From contig NZ_CADEAK010000001.1 of NCBI RefSeq assembly GCF_902825225.1, positions 124,001 to 188,000 on the forward strand: DNA of 64,000 bases, written 5' to 3'. Under the pieces are notes generated by a model. That model was given only the letters and a program-made list of their open reading frames with translations. It was not told the DNA's origin and searched no databases. The translations under genes and the position numbers were made by a program. Origin of the DNA: Bartonella vinsonii subsp. berkhoffii ATCC 51672 (GTDB taxonomy: Bacteria > Pseudomonadota > Alphaproteobacteria > Rhizobiales > Rhizobiaceae). This document shows, one piece after another, positions 22,743-33,500 of this stretch; positions within the stretch are counted from its first letter, which is position 1; every line of letters begins with the position of its first letter.

Positions 22743-24062
22743 ATGGAAAAAAGCCAAGTACAAGGGATGATAGATGAGTTATTAAAAAACTATCCGAAAA
22801 AATTTGATCTTTCTTTAGAGCGTATTCTTCGCCTTTTAGAACGACTTGGCAATCCGCATTTAAAGCTTGCACCTGTTGTTCACATTGCTGGAACAAATGG
22901 CAAGGGATCTGCTTGTGCAATTTGTCGTGCTCTTTTAGAAAGTGCCGGCTATCGCGTTCATGTCTATAGCTCACCTCATCTTGTTAATTGGAATGAACGC
23001 TGCAGGTTAGGTCAAAAAGGAAGAGGCAAACTTGTTACAGAGAGCCAATTGGCTGAGACAATTCGTGAAATTATAAAAGTGAATCGCCAAAAACCGCTTA
23101 CTATTTTTGAAATTTTCACAGCAGCAGCCTTTATGCTGTTTAGTACACATCCAGCTGATGTCGTGATTTTAGAAGTTGGATTAGGAGGGCGTTTTGATGC
23201 CACCAATGTCATTCATAAGCCAGCTGTATCGCTTATTATGCCCATCGATTATGATCATGAAGCTTTTCTTGGAAACACAATTGCACAAATTGCTTTTCAA
23301 AAAGGGGGAATTATCAAACCAGCGGTTCCAGTGGTTATTGGTAAACAAAGTCACGAGGAAACTCTTTCACTTTTAACAACCCTTGCGGATAAAAATAAAG
23401 CACCCTCTTTTTTATTTGATCAAGACTATCAAAGCTATACAGAATATGGACGTATGGTTTTCCAAAATAATCAAGGTCTTATGGATCTTCCACTTCCTAA
23501 TCTCGTTGGCGACCATCAAATTGCCAATGCCGGAGCTTCTCTTGAAGCAATTTACCAAGCGGGTTTTCAACTTTCAGAACAAGCCATAAGTCACGCCTTG
23601 CAAAATATTTATTGGCCAGCACGGTTGCAACATCTTACGCATGGGTTTTTGGTTGATCAGCTCTCTCCTAGTATTGATTTATGGTTAGATGGTGGACATA
23701 ACCCTGCTGCTGGAAAAGTTGTAGCAGCAGAGCTTACCCAATGGAGAAAAAAAACAAATCGTCCTTTTATTATGATCGTTGGCATGCTTAACACCAAAGA
23801 TGCTGTTGGTTATTTTCGTCCTCTAGCCAATCTTATAGATAAAATCTATACAATCCCTCTGGCCGATAACACGGCAGGTATTTGTCCAACGATTTTAGCT
23901 GAATCTGCTCGAAAAGTAGGGCTCTTTGCCTTCCCCGAAACGCATCTACAAGAGGCCTTACAGAGAATTAACTCAGAGTATAAAGATGCAATTGTCCTTA
24001 TTGGTGGTTCCCTTTACCTTGCCGGCGATATTTTACGTGACAATAAAACACCACCATGTTAG
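22743..24062 (+). CDS. folC: bifunctional folylpolyglutamate/dihydrofolate synthase
   Basis: FolC adds glutamate to dihydropteroate and polyglutamates to folates. The ATP-binding loop GTNGKGSA is at 50-57. The Mur-ligase-like core LEVGLGGRFDATNV and the C-terminal LDGGHNPAAG block are intact over 439 residues. It starts 4 bp after the accD stop, a pairing conserved in Rhizobiales. Confidence 0.94.
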   Translation: MEKSQVQGMIDELLKNYPKKFDLSLERILRLLERLGNPHLKLAPVVHIAGTNGKGSACAICRALLESAGYRVHVYSSPHLVNWNERCRLGQKGRGKLVTESQLAETIREIIKVNRQKPLTIFEIFTAAAFMLFSTHPADVVILEVGLGGRFDATNVIHKPAVSLIMPIDYDHEAFLGNTIAQIAFQKGGIIKPAVPVVIGKQSHEETLSLLTTLADKNKAPSFLFDQDYQSYTEYGRMVFQNNQGLMDLPLPNLVGDHQIANAGASLEAIYQAGFQLSEQAISHALQNIYWPARLQHLTHGFLVDQLSPSIDLWLDGGHNPAAGKVVAAELTQWRKKTNRPFIMIVGMLNTKDAVGYFRPLANLIDKIYTIPLADNTAGICPTILAESARKVGLFAFPETHLQEALQRINSEYKDAIVLIGGSLYLAGDILRDNKTPPC

Positions 24063-24104
24063 GAATTGGTAATCCATAGAGTTTTAAAGATATACATTTT
24101 GACC

Positions 24105-25103
24105 ATGCAACTCGACTGTGCACTTTATCAACATCCTAAACTTATTACTGTTTTTGGCGGATCTGGTTTCGTGGGGCGGTATGTCGTTGAAGCTCTGACC
24201 AAACGGGGTTATCGCGTTCGCATCGCTGTTCGTTGTCCACAAAAAGCTTATTATATGCTCCAAATAGGAGAAGTAGGACAAACCCAAATGCTTAAAACTG
24301 ATATCAAGCACCGTGCCTCTGTTGCACGCGCATTGCTTGGAGCAGAGAGCGCAGTGTTTCTTCCTGGTAGTTTAGCACAAGCAAATCAATCAAGCTTTCA
24401 AACAACACAAATTGATGGTACACAAAATGTCTCTGAATTAACCGCTGAAGCTGGTATTCCACTTCTTTATATGTCAGCACTTGTAGCTAATGAAAACGCT
24501 TCATTTCTTTATGCACGTGTTAAGTCTATGTGTGAGAAAATTGTTCAAAGCAAGCATCCTCAAGCAATTATTATGCGCCCCTCTGTTATCTTTGGACCAG
24601 AAGATTGTTTTTTCAACACCTTAGCGAATTTTTCCTGTTTTTTGCCAATTATGCCCCTTTTTGGAGGGGGACAAAGCAAATTGCAGCCCGTATATATTGG
24701 CGATATCGCTGAATTTGTCGTGCGCGCTTTAGAAGGACAGGTTCTCTCTGGAAAAAGCTATGATCTTGGGGGACCCCAGATTGTTACATTCCAAAATACC
24801 CTTGAAAATATACTTAAAATTGTTCATCGTAAGAAAACAATTCTCTCCATGCCTCTTTCTGCAGGTTTATTAATTGGGGGTGTTTTGGGAACTATCGGTA
24901 AACTGCCTCTCTTACCAACACTCCTTACAGCTCATCAAATACGCTTCCTGCAAGTAGATAACATTGTTTCTCAAGAAGCTATAGAAAATGGATATACTTT
25001 AGAAGGAGCTGGGATTTCTCCCAAAACAATGGCTGCTCTCTTGCCAAGTTATCTCTGGCGTTTTCGTCCACAAGGTCAATTCTCAAAAAATCTGCCAGCT
25101 TAG
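24105..25103 (+). CDS. complex I NDUFA9-type NAD(P)-binding oxidoreductase
   Basis: This atypical short-chain dehydrogenase of the NDUFA9 group has the N-terminal GGSGFVGRYVVEAL dinucleotide motif, followed by LYMSALVAN and YARVKS(M)CE around the usual catalytic positions. NDUFA9 relatives are linked to NADH dehydrogenase assembly, but the bacterial reaction is not established. I use the ATG at 24105 (332 residues), which begins just before the fold as in homologues. The frame is open to a TTG at 24066 that has an AGGA too close to it. Confidence 0.85.
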   Translation: MQLDCALYQHPKLITVFGGSGFVGRYVVEALTKRGYRVRIAVRCPQKAYYMLQIGEVGQTQMLKTDIKHRASVARALLGAESAVFLPGSLAQANQSSFQTTQIDGTQNVSELTAEAGIPLLYMSALVANENASFLYARVKSMCEKIVQSKHPQAIIMRPSVIFGPEDCFFNTLANFSCFLPIMPLFGGGQSKLQPVYIGDIAEFVVRALEGQVLSGKSYDLGGPQIVTFQNTLENILKIVHRKKTILSMPLSAGLLIGGVLGTIGKLPLLPTLLTAHQIRFLQVDNIVSQEAIENGYTLEGAGISPKTMAALLPSYLWRFRPQGQFSKNLPA

Positions 25104-25437
25104 CACATATTCTCGCAAAAATGAGTCAAGCTCTTGATTTGTAATGATTCGTTTTTCCTCTCTTGAAATGAGAAGATTGAATAAAGTGATATTTTTTCAT
25201 TTTAATCTTTCATATTCAAAATCATAAAAAACTATGAGTCCTTTCCTATTTTTTAGGAACACTATTATTTGAGATGTAAATGTGAATTTATGGAACAGAT
25301 TTATAGAGCTTTAAAAAAGAATTTTTCCACATAAAGAAGTTTTTCTATTAGCTTGCATTTTTTTTTAATTTCTCCTACCGTCTTTTCCAATTTCTCCTAC
25401 CTTCTGGGGATAAATAATTTTTTAAAGGAATAAAAGA
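25104..25437 (+). promoter_or_regulatory. ahcY leader with a 22-bp-spaced direct repeat
   Basis: AATTTCTCCTACC occurs twice, at 25367-25379 and 25389-25401, 22 bp apart, just before the ahcY ribosome site (AAAGGA near 25422). The repeat reads TCTCCT in the mRNA sense and could pair with purine-rich sequence. I do not recognise an SAH or SAM riboswitch. Confidence 0.35.
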
Positions 25438-26835
25438 ATGGCAACTCCAGATTATGTTGTCAAAGATATTGCGCTAGCTACCTACGGGCGTAAAGAACTT
25501 GATATCGCCGAAACAGAAATGCCTGGTTTAATGGCTTGTCGTAAAGAATTTTGTTCCAGCCAACCTTTGCATGGAGCACGTATTTCTGGTTCATTGCATA
25601 TGACGATTCAAACAGCTGTTTTGATTGAAACATTGAAAGCACTTGGCGCCGATGTACGATGGAGTTCTAGCAATATTTTTTCTACACAAGACCACGCAGC
25701 AGCAGCTATTGCAGCTACTGGTACCCCTGTTTTTGCGGTTAAAGGCGAAACTCTTGAAGAATATTGGACTTATATAGATGCCATTTTCCAATGGCCTGAT
25801 GGCAATCCTTCCAATCTTATTTTAGATGATGGAGCTGATGCTACAAACTATATTTTAGTAGGTTATCAAGCGGAAACAAATAAAAATATTCTTTTTCATC
25901 CAAAAACAGAAGAAGAGGGATTTTTTTTCAAACAAATTCAAAAACGTATGACTGCCACACCAGGATTTTTTACACGCCAGCGCGCTGCAATCAAAGGTGT
26001 GAGTGAAGAAACCACAACGGGGGTACACCGTCTTTATCAATTACACAAGGAAGGACTTTTGCCTTTTCCTGCTATTAATGTCAATGACAGTGTCACTAAA
26101 TCAAAATTTGATAACAAATACGGGTGTAGAGAATCATTAGTAGATGGTATCAGACGCGGGACAGATGTGATGATAGCTGGAAAAACAGCTATTGTCTGTG
26201 GCTATGGCGATGTAGGAAAAGGTTCAGCAGCCTCTCTTTCCGGTGCTGGAGCCCGTGTTAAAGTGACAGAAATTGACCCAATCTGCGCCCTTCAAGCAGC
26301 TATGGACGGTTATGAAGTCGTTGATTTAGATGGTGCAGCCTCTAGTGCCGATATTATCGTCACAACAACAGGCAATAAAGATGTTGTTCGATTAGATCAT
26401 ATGCAGCAAGTGAAAGATATGTGTATTCTTGGAAATATTGGTCACTTTGATAATGAAATCCAAGTCTCCGCTCTTCGAAACTTGCCATGGACAAATATTA
26501 AACCGCAAGTTGATATGATTACCTTTCCTGATGGAAAACGTATCATTTTGCTCTCTGAAGGACGTTTGCTTAACCTCGGCAATGCTACAGGACACCCCTC
26601 TTTTGTCATGTCGGCATCCTTTACCAATCAAGTTTTAGCGCAAATTGAACTCTTTAACCGTTCAGAACACTACAAAAATGAAGTCACTGTTTTACCTAAA
26701 CACCTTGATGAAAAAGTTGCGCGTCTTCACCTTGATCGTCTAGGAATAAAATTAAGCGTTTTATCAGAAGAACAAGCCGCATATATTGGAGTCACACCAC
26801 AAGGACCTTATAAACCAGATCATTATCGTTACTAA
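25438..26835 (+). CDS. ahcY: adenosylhomocysteinase
   Basis: AhcY hydrolyses S-adenosylhomocysteine to adenosine and homocysteine, clearing the product inhibitor of methyltransferases. The 465 residues show the N-terminal substrate blocks, the NAD-binding [10 protein letters not shown] (255-264) and the C-terminal [10 protein letters not shown] tail that completes the partner subunit's cofactor site. The start has AAAGGAATAAAAG before it. Upstream of divL, as in other Rhizobiales. Confidence 0.97.
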   Translation: MATPDYVVKDIALATYGRKELDIAETEMPGLMACRKEFCSSQPLHGARISGSLHMTIQTAVLIETLKALGADVRWSSSNIFSTQDHAAAAIAATGTPVFAVKGETLEEYWTYIDAIFQWPDGNPSNLILDDGADATNYILVGYQAETNKNILFHPKTEEEGFFFKQIQKRMTATPGFFTRQRAAIKGVSEETTTGVHRLYQLHKEGLLPFPAINVNDSVTKSKFDNKYGCRESLVDGIRRGTDVMIAGKTAIVCGYGDVGKGSAASLSGAGARVKVTEIDPICALQAAMDGYEVVDLDGAASSADIIVTTTGNKDVVRLDHMQQVKDMCILGNIGHFDNEIQVSALRNLPWTNIKPQVDMITFPDGKRIILLSEGRLLNLGNATGHPSFVMSASFTNQVLAQIELFNRSEHYKNEVTVLPKHLDEKVARLHLDRLGIKLSVLSEEQAAYIGVTPQGPYKPDHYRY

Positions 26836-26873
26836 AATGTTTCCTTGGGTTAAAAGAAAAAGGAAAAAGTGCC

Positions 26874-29339
26874 GTGCTCAACTTTGGTGATCATACCCCC
26901 AAAGAAAAAGCTCAAAAAATGATCCGAATCTATAAGTATATTTTTTGCTTTTTTTGCTTTTTTTTTCCAGCACGTGTTGTTGCTCAACCTTTGGAAATGT
27001 ATCTTCCATTCGACTTCACTTTACCAGATGGTCCATGGCTTCTTGTAGCGCTCTGTGGAGGGGTTTTTTGTGCCTTACTTCTCACGTCTATGACAATTAT
27101 TATGCATGCGAAAAAAACTTCACAAAAACCTCTGCAGATCATTCAAAAAGATTTTTCTGAAAAACTTAAATATTATGAATGGCTTCTGGAAGAAACAGGG
27201 CAATTTCTTCTTATTTGGGAAAGTCCAACAGCCGTACCTCGTGTGGTTGGTAATATTCCCTCATTACAAAAAGTAGGAATTCAACAGCAAAATTTTCAAT
27301 GTTTTGAGCTCTGGCTTGAAGAAAATTCAAGACAAGAATTGGACCACGCGTTAACGCTATTGCGTTACAAATCTCACTCTTTTGAACTTTCCATCACCAC
27401 CATAAATAATATGCCGTTACAAGTCACAGGAGTCATTGCTGGAACAGCAGCCATTGCGCGTTTTCAAGACATCTCAACACAACAGAGCGAAAATGCGCAT
27501 TTGCAGAAAGATATTGCCCAAATCCTCACCGAGCTAAGAATGCAGCGCAACCTTCTTGATCATATTCAAGAACCTGTATGGATACGAGATTGTAAAGGGA
27601 ATGTTCGTTTTATCAATCGTGCCTTTAAAGAGATAACCGGTTTTCGAGAAGGTAGCAATGAAGTAGATGATCTTTTCAAGGACACACCACACCACAAAAC
27701 AGATGAAATAGAAACGATTTTTCAAGAGCATGTTCATACCGTCATTGATGGAGAACGGCACCGTTTTCATCTCACACGGCTTACAACAGCTGAAGGAACG
27801 GCGGCTTTTGCGCATGATGACAGCGCATATGAAAATCTTGCTAATGAATTAAAACGTGTGCTGCAAAACCATTGTGAAACACTTGACCAAATCTCAACAG
27901 CTGTATCTATTTTTGATACCAACCAAAAATTAAAATTCTGCAATCATGCTTTTAAAATTTTATGGCCCTTGGAGAATTCTTTTTTAGAAAGTGAACCAAG
28001 CCATACATTGCTTCTTGAACGTTTGCGTGAACAAGGACTCATAGCTGAACACCCTGATTGGCGTGCATGGAAAGAAGAACTTTTTAAAGCCTATCGGCAA
28101 TCAGAATCAAATCAACAAATTTGGAATCTTCCTGATGGGCGCACAGTACGGGTTATTTCTAGCCCTCACCCTCAAGGAGGTGTGACTTGGCTTTATGAAA
28201 ATCTCACAGAAAAAATTGATCTCGAACGACGCTATAATACACTCATTAAAATACAAGGCGAAACACTTGATAAGCTTTCAGAAGGCGTGGTCGTTTTTGG
28301 CAGTGATGGACGTCTTCGTTTATCAAATCCAGCCTTATCAAAATTATGGTCTCTCCCGTATAATTTATTGGTAGAAGGTACGCATATTACAGAATTACAA
28401 AGCTATTGTTCAACCTTAACCGTGGGGAAAGAATGGAATGAACTTACTAAATTTATTACAGGTTTTGATGAAAAACGCGATACATATTTAGGTCGTATGG
28501 ACCTCATAAATGGAACGATCATTGACTATACATTGGTCCCGCTTCCCAATGGGCAGACAATGCTTACTTTCGTTAATGTTACAGACAGTGTCCATGTCGC
28601 GCGGGCTCTTCAAGAAAAAAATGAAGCCTTAGAAAGTGCTGATCGTTTGCGTAATGAATTTGTCCAACATGTTTCCTATGAATTACGCACACCTCTTACA
28701 AATATTATTGGATTTTCCGATATTTTACGTGACCAAATTTTTGGCTCTGTTAATGAACGCCAAAAGCAATATCTCGGCTATATTCACTCAGAATCAGGCA
28801 CTCTTTTGAATATTGTTAATGATATTCTTGACCTTGCAACCCTTGATGCGGGCATCATGGAGCTTAACATACAGTCGGTTAATATTGCTGATGCTATGGT
28901 GCAAGCAGTAGCACGCGTGGAAGAGCGTCTTAATGGACGTTACATTACACTTTCACAACAAATTTCTCCTTCTTTAAGTTTTATTTCTGCTGATGCAACG
29001 CGTTTACATCAAATCTTTGTTAATGTTCTTAGTAATGCCATTAATTTTGCAACAAAGGCAAGCACGATTGAGTTTTGTGCAGACGAACAAGATGATCACA
29101 TTGTCTTCAGTGTACACAATGAGGGATCTGATATTCCAGAGGATGTCCTTGATCGCGTTTTTAAACGTTTTTCTTCCTATTCACATCATGGTGGACGTGC
29201 AGGAGCAGGCCTTGGTCTTTCCCTTGTTAAAAGCTTCGTTGAGCTTCATGGTGGACATGTTGAAATTCTCACCGGTACAGGACAAGGAACAACGGTTAAA
29301 TGTTTTTTCCCAATTTCTAGAGGAGATAAAGTTTTTTAA
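26874..29339 (+). CDS. divL: DivL-type PAS sensor pseudokinase (Tyr in place of the phospho-His)
   Basis: DivL is a membrane-bound PAS-rich histidine-kinase homologue that controls CckA-ChpT-CtrA signalling in alphaproteobacteria. The 821 residues have an N-terminal hydrophobic stretch, a second membrane helix (WLLVALCGGVFCALLL), several PAS-like regions (about 110-560), an H-box reading HVSYELRTPL in which Y602 replaces histidine, and an HATPase domain. The tyrosine is the DivL hallmark. The ATPase G1 box is degenerate (HNEGSDIP), while GAGLGLSLV is kept. Start is GTG 26874, preceded by AAGGA; ATG 26919 is an alternative. Its neighbours ahcY and tsaE match the divL locus of relatives. Confidence 0.85.
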   Translation: MLNFGDHTPKEKAQKMIRIYKYIFCFFCFFFPARVVAQPLEMYLPFDFTLPDGPWLLVALCGGVFCALLLTSMTIIMHAKKTSQKPLQIIQKDFSEKLKYYEWLLEETGQFLLIWESPTAVPRVVGNIPSLQKVGIQQQNFQCFELWLEENSRQELDHALTLLRYKSHSFELSITTINNMPLQVTGVIAGTAAIARFQDISTQQSENAHLQKDIAQILTELRMQRNLLDHIQEPVWIRDCKGNVRFINRAFKEITGFREGSNEVDDLFKDTPHHKTDEIETIFQEHVHTVIDGERHRFHLTRLTTAEGTAAFAHDDSAYENLANELKRVLQNHCETLDQISTAVSIFDTNQKLKFCNHAFKILWPLENSFLESEPSHTLLLERLREQGLIAEHPDWRAWKEELFKAYRQSESNQQIWNLPDGRTVRVISSPHPQGGVTWLYENLTEKIDLERRYNTLIKIQGETLDKLSEGVVVFGSDGRLRLSNPALSKLWSLPYNLLVEGTHITELQSYCSTLTVGKEWNELTKFITGFDEKRDTYLGRMDLINGTIIDYTLVPLPNGQTMLTFVNVTDSVHVARALQEKNEALESADRLRNEFVQHVSYELRTPLTNIIGFSDILRDQIFGSVNERQKQYLGYIHSESGTLLNIVNDILDLATLDAGIMELNIQSVNIADAMVQAVARVEERLNGRYITLSQQISPSLSFISADATRLHQIFVNVLSNAINFATKASTIEFCADEQDDHIVFSVHNEGSDIPEDVLDRVFKRFSSYSHHGGRAGAGLGLSLVKSFVELHGGHVEILTGTGQGTTVKCFFPISRGDKVF

Positions 29340-29389
29340 TCCCAGTGGTATTATTATAATTTTTTTTCATCCATTTCACGGAACTCTTC

Positions 29390-29908
29390 ATGCATTTTAG
29401 TTTTTTTCTTAAGAATGAAGAAGCGACTCAAATTTTCGCGCACGATTTAGCCCTTGCTTTAAAACCTGGTGATCTTGTGACGCTGCAAGGCGATCTTGGA
29501 ACAGGAAAATCAACCATCGCACGTACAATCATCCACACACTTGCAAAGGATGATACTTTAGATGTTCCAAGCCCTACCTTCACACTTGCTCAAAGCTATC
29601 AACTTCCACAATTTGAAATTATCCATGCTGATCTGTATCGCCTTTCCATAGCAGAAGAAATTGACGAACTAGGACTTCAAGAAGCACGTGGGCAAAATAT
29701 TTTACTCGTCGAATGGCCAGAGAAAGGTGAAGATCTTTTAGGACCAGCTACTTTTGCCCTCACTTTACAATATAAGGATCATGGGCGTCATGTGACACTT
29801 ACATCAGCACAACATTCTACTGAGCGTCTACAGCGATCTTTTGCAAATTCGCGCATTTTTAAAAATCCACAACCGCGGTCATGTTTATCACCATTTTTTG
29901 GCTTGTGA
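29390..29908 (+). CDS. tsaE: TsaE, t6A37 tRNA modification ATPase, altered C-terminus
   Basis: TsaE is the ATPase that drives the TsaBD complex installing threonylcarbamoyl on A37 of ANN-decoding tRNAs. Walker A GDLGTGKST and the conserved VPSPTFTLAQSY, HADLYRL and LLVEWPEKG blocks are all present in the first 115 residues. In many Rhizobiales the protein continues into a phosphotransferase domain. Here the frame leaves that homology at about residue 150 (29837-29841) through a +1 shift and stops at 29908, so the last 20 residues are junk. The TsaE domain itself is complete and presumably active. Confidence 0.92.
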   Translation: MHFSFFLKNEEATQIFAHDLALALKPGDLVTLQGDLGTGKSTIARTIIHTLAKDDTLDVPSPTFTLAQSYQLPQFEIIHADLYRLSIAEEIDELGLQEARGQNILLVEWPEKGEDLLGPATFALTLQYKDHGRHVTLTSAQHSTERLQRSFANSRIFKNPQPRSCLSPFFGL

Positions 29909-30391
29909 TGCTTGTACATATACTTAAAAACTTCTCAATGATGGAAATCATCAAAAAGCCCTCATTGATTTACAAATTATGCAAATAGATTCCTTCCCCA
30001 TGCAACAATGACATATCTTACAACAGGTATCCGTTAAGTTGTAGGGATTAACCAGCTTATTTTAGACAATGGATTTTCTGCCTTCCATATTTTCACAAAG
30101 ATTTTGAAAAAGATCTTTTTGATTTTAGAAGATTTCTGGCGTGAAAGAGTTGCGGATAAAATCGGTAAGCCTCTGAAAGAGCACTATATCGGTTGTAGCA
30201 AATTGCTGGCTGTCTTTTATCAAAAACCTTGATCTTCAAAAAAGCAATTTGCAAAATTTTTACTTCAAATTCCCTGCTATTATTGCCAAGCACTATAATA
30301 TATGCGTGATTATCATTCATCCAATATTCTTTGGTACACATATAATGAAGGAATTGCCCGCATTGATTTTCTTGATTTTCAAGATAGTTAA
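29841..30391 (+). pseudogene. decayed phosphotransferase (AmgK/APH-like) once fused to tsaE
   Basis: Three separated readings give one family in the right order. At 29841-29924 IRAFLKIHN...HHFLACDA matches the domain start of Rhizobiales TsaE/phosphotransferase fusions. At 30041-30229 NGFSAFHI and LEDFWRERVADKIGKP match the ATP-lid region. At 30302-30388 MRDYHSSNILW and RIDFLDFQD match the catalytic loop and metal-binding motifs. Between them are stops (30230, 30389) and an internal deletion. AmgK enzymes phosphorylate anomeric sugars in peptidoglycan recycling. The companion MurU-like nucleotidyltransferase gene expected before addB is gone. Confidence 0.8.
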
Positions 30392-30511
30392 AAAAATCCA
30401 CTGCACAAATAGAGCTTTTTAGTTTTTCCCTGCATGAAAATTGTATACAGTAGAAATCATGCAAATAACTCATAAAATAGAACATTTTCCACACATCCCA
30501 AATGAGATTAT

Positions 30512-33500
30512 ATGACCTATAAACCACGTGTCTTTTCTATTTCTCCGGGAACTCCTTTTCTACCGCATTTTGTTGATGCACTGCTTTCTGGTGCACTTAT
30601 TGATAACTTTGCGCCCAATGGGGATATCCAAATGGCCCTTGCCGATACCCTCATTTATGTGCCAACACGTCGTGCTGCCCGCGCTTTACGTACAGTCTTT
30701 GTTGAAAGAAGCGATATAAAATCAACCTTTTTGCCAACCATTCGCCCTTTGGGAGATTTGGACGAAGAGAGCTTCCTTTTTGCGGAAAACTATACCAACA
30801 CTCTGTATCCTCCTATTGGAGAAAGTGAACGCCTGCTGCTTTTAGCGCATCTCATTCGTCCTTGGCGTGAAAACTTACCGGCTCATTTGCGTGCCATGTT
30901 TGGTACAGAAGAAGTGCTTATTCCTGCTCATACTGGCGATGCAATTTGGCTTGCTCAGGATTTAGCAAAGTTGATGGATGAAATTGAAACAGAAGCAGCA
31001 GATTGGTCAAAACTGAATGAAATTGTTCCTGATATGGTAGCAGAATGGTGGCAAATAACACTTGATTTTCTTACCATTGTCACTCAAAGTTGGCCACAAA
31101 TTTTACAAGAAAGACAACGAAGCAATCCTGTTGAATGGCGTAATCAAGCTCTCAAAATGCATGCAGAAAATTTACACCGCACACAACCTCATAAACCTAT
31201 TCTTGCTGCTGGTGTATCAGGCTCTATTCCCGCAGTTTCTCATCTTTTAAAGGTCATTGCTTCTCTACCCAAAGGAGCTGTTGTTCTTCCGGGGCTTGAT
31301 CTTCATATGGATGAAGAACAATGGAAAGCATTAGGCACAATTAATAAAGAAAAGGCAACTTATCATTCTTTTGATCATGCAGAGAATATTTTTAGCCATC
31401 CTCAATACCATTTTAAAAAACTTCTCTCTCTCATGAAATGTCACCGCATTCATGTTCGTGAAATTGGCCAACAAAGTGCTATAAAGAAAAAACGTACAGC
31501 GCTTTTATCAGAAGCATTTCGACCAGCCTCTACAACAGATAAGTGGGTGCACATTGTTCGCGATGATTATGAAAACCTTTGTGCAGATTGGTCATTTATT
31601 GAAGCTATCAACGAGCGCGAAGAAGCTCTTGCCATCGCCGTTGCTTTACGCAATGCTATTGAAGAGCCCCCCAAAAACGCTGCTCTCATTACAAATGACC
31701 GTAATTTAGCGCGCCGTGTATCCGCTGAACTACAGCGATTTGGAATTGAAGCAAATGATTCAGGAGGAATACCACTTGCACAAACGTTGCCTGCAACTCT
31801 GCTAAGGCTTCTTTTAGAAAATGTGTTTCAACCTCATGACCCAATTGCTTTTCTTTCTCTTCTCAAACATCCACTCACAACACTTGAACAAAACCGTCAC
31901 CGCTTACGTGAAATGGCAGAAAATTTTGAACTCTTTGTTCTGAGAGGAAACACGAGCCGTATCAATTTTTGCGAATGTAACCAATTTCTCGAAAAGTGGA
32001 TAGAAACATATTTCCACAACACTTCTGAAATCAATGTCCTTGATCAACAGAAATGCGAAGAAGCACAGTTCCTTTGTCATCTTTTAAGTCAAGCTATCGA
32101 ACCTTTAGCATCTCTCATGAAAAAAGAGAAAGAATGCACTGTCAATGAAGCTGCAATAGTAACAGTTGAGGTTTTTGAAAATTTTGGGCGTGATGAAAAC
32201 AATTCTCTTGAACATCTTTATCAACATGAAGCAGGACAAGCTTTAGCAACTTTTTTGCGTGAATTGGTCAGTGATCAATCAGAATTAACATTTCCTCTTT
32301 GCGAATGGCCCGCTATATTTTCAGCTCTGATAGCATCCCGTTCTGTCACACCTTCCCCCGGAGGGCATCCACGTTTATTTATTTGGGGCACGTTGGAAGC
32401 ACGCTTGCAAACGGTTGATACAGTGGTTATCGGCGGTCTTAATGAAGGATCATGGCCCATAACAACCCGCAATGATGCTTTTTTATCAAGACAGATGAAA
32501 ATGATGTTAACTCTTGGACCACCAGAACAGCGTATTGGTCTTTCCGCGCATGATTTTCAATGGGCTATGGGAATGAATAAAGTCGTGATGAGCCGAGCGA
32601 TAAGGGTTAATCATGCTCCTTCACTTCCTTCACGTTGGTTACAACGTTTAGAAACAGTTATAGGAAAACAAGTTTGGAAACAAATCCGTGCACGAGGAGA
32701 AAGTTTTCTCCATTGGGCAAAAATGCTCGACAATACAAATATGATTGCCTGTGCAGAACGCCCTTGCCCTGTACCGCCCCTTGATGTACGTCCACGCCAT
32801 TTTTCGGTCACCGAAATAGCAACCTTGCGATATGATCCTTATGCCATCTATGCTAAAAAAATCTTGCGCTTAAAACCACTTAAGGCGCTTATGCATGATC
32901 CTTGCGCTGCTGAACGTGGAACGCTTTATCACGCTATTCTTGCTGCTTTTGGTACACAAATAAAGAATCTAAGTGCCGAAAATGCATTGGATGTATTACT
33001 AACTCTTGGACGAAAAGAATTTGATAAGTTCAATTTACCCGCCGATGTTGAAACAATCTGGTGGACAAATTTTGAAAACCTTGCTCCTTTCATTCTTCAG
33101 TGGGAACAAAGTTTAGAGCCCCGAGAAAGACATACCGAAGTCGTATCACAAAAAATACCGATAGGTACAACAGGTGTAACTCTTTCAGGACGCGCTGATC
33201 GTATTGATGTATTAGCAAACAAAATGGTTGAAATCCTTGATTTTAAAACCAGTACGCCTCCCTCATCAAAACAAGTTCGTCATTTGTTATTTCCACAATT
33301 GGCACTGGAAGCAGCTTTGCTCATGAAAGGAGCCTTTACAGATTTTCAAAATCTTACCCCCTCAAATCTATTTTACATCCCCCTCAATGGAAAAGGGGAA
33401 ATCATTCCTAAATCAATTTTTTCAAAGAAAGGGGAAAAAGAGCACCAAAATGTCATTAGTCTCAGTGAAAAAGCATGGGAACATCTTATCACATTAATGG

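Noticed and set aside
25104-25437. SAH or SAM-II riboswitch before ahcY
   Set aside because: The region lacks the conserved cores I know for either class; only the 13-bp direct repeat stands out.
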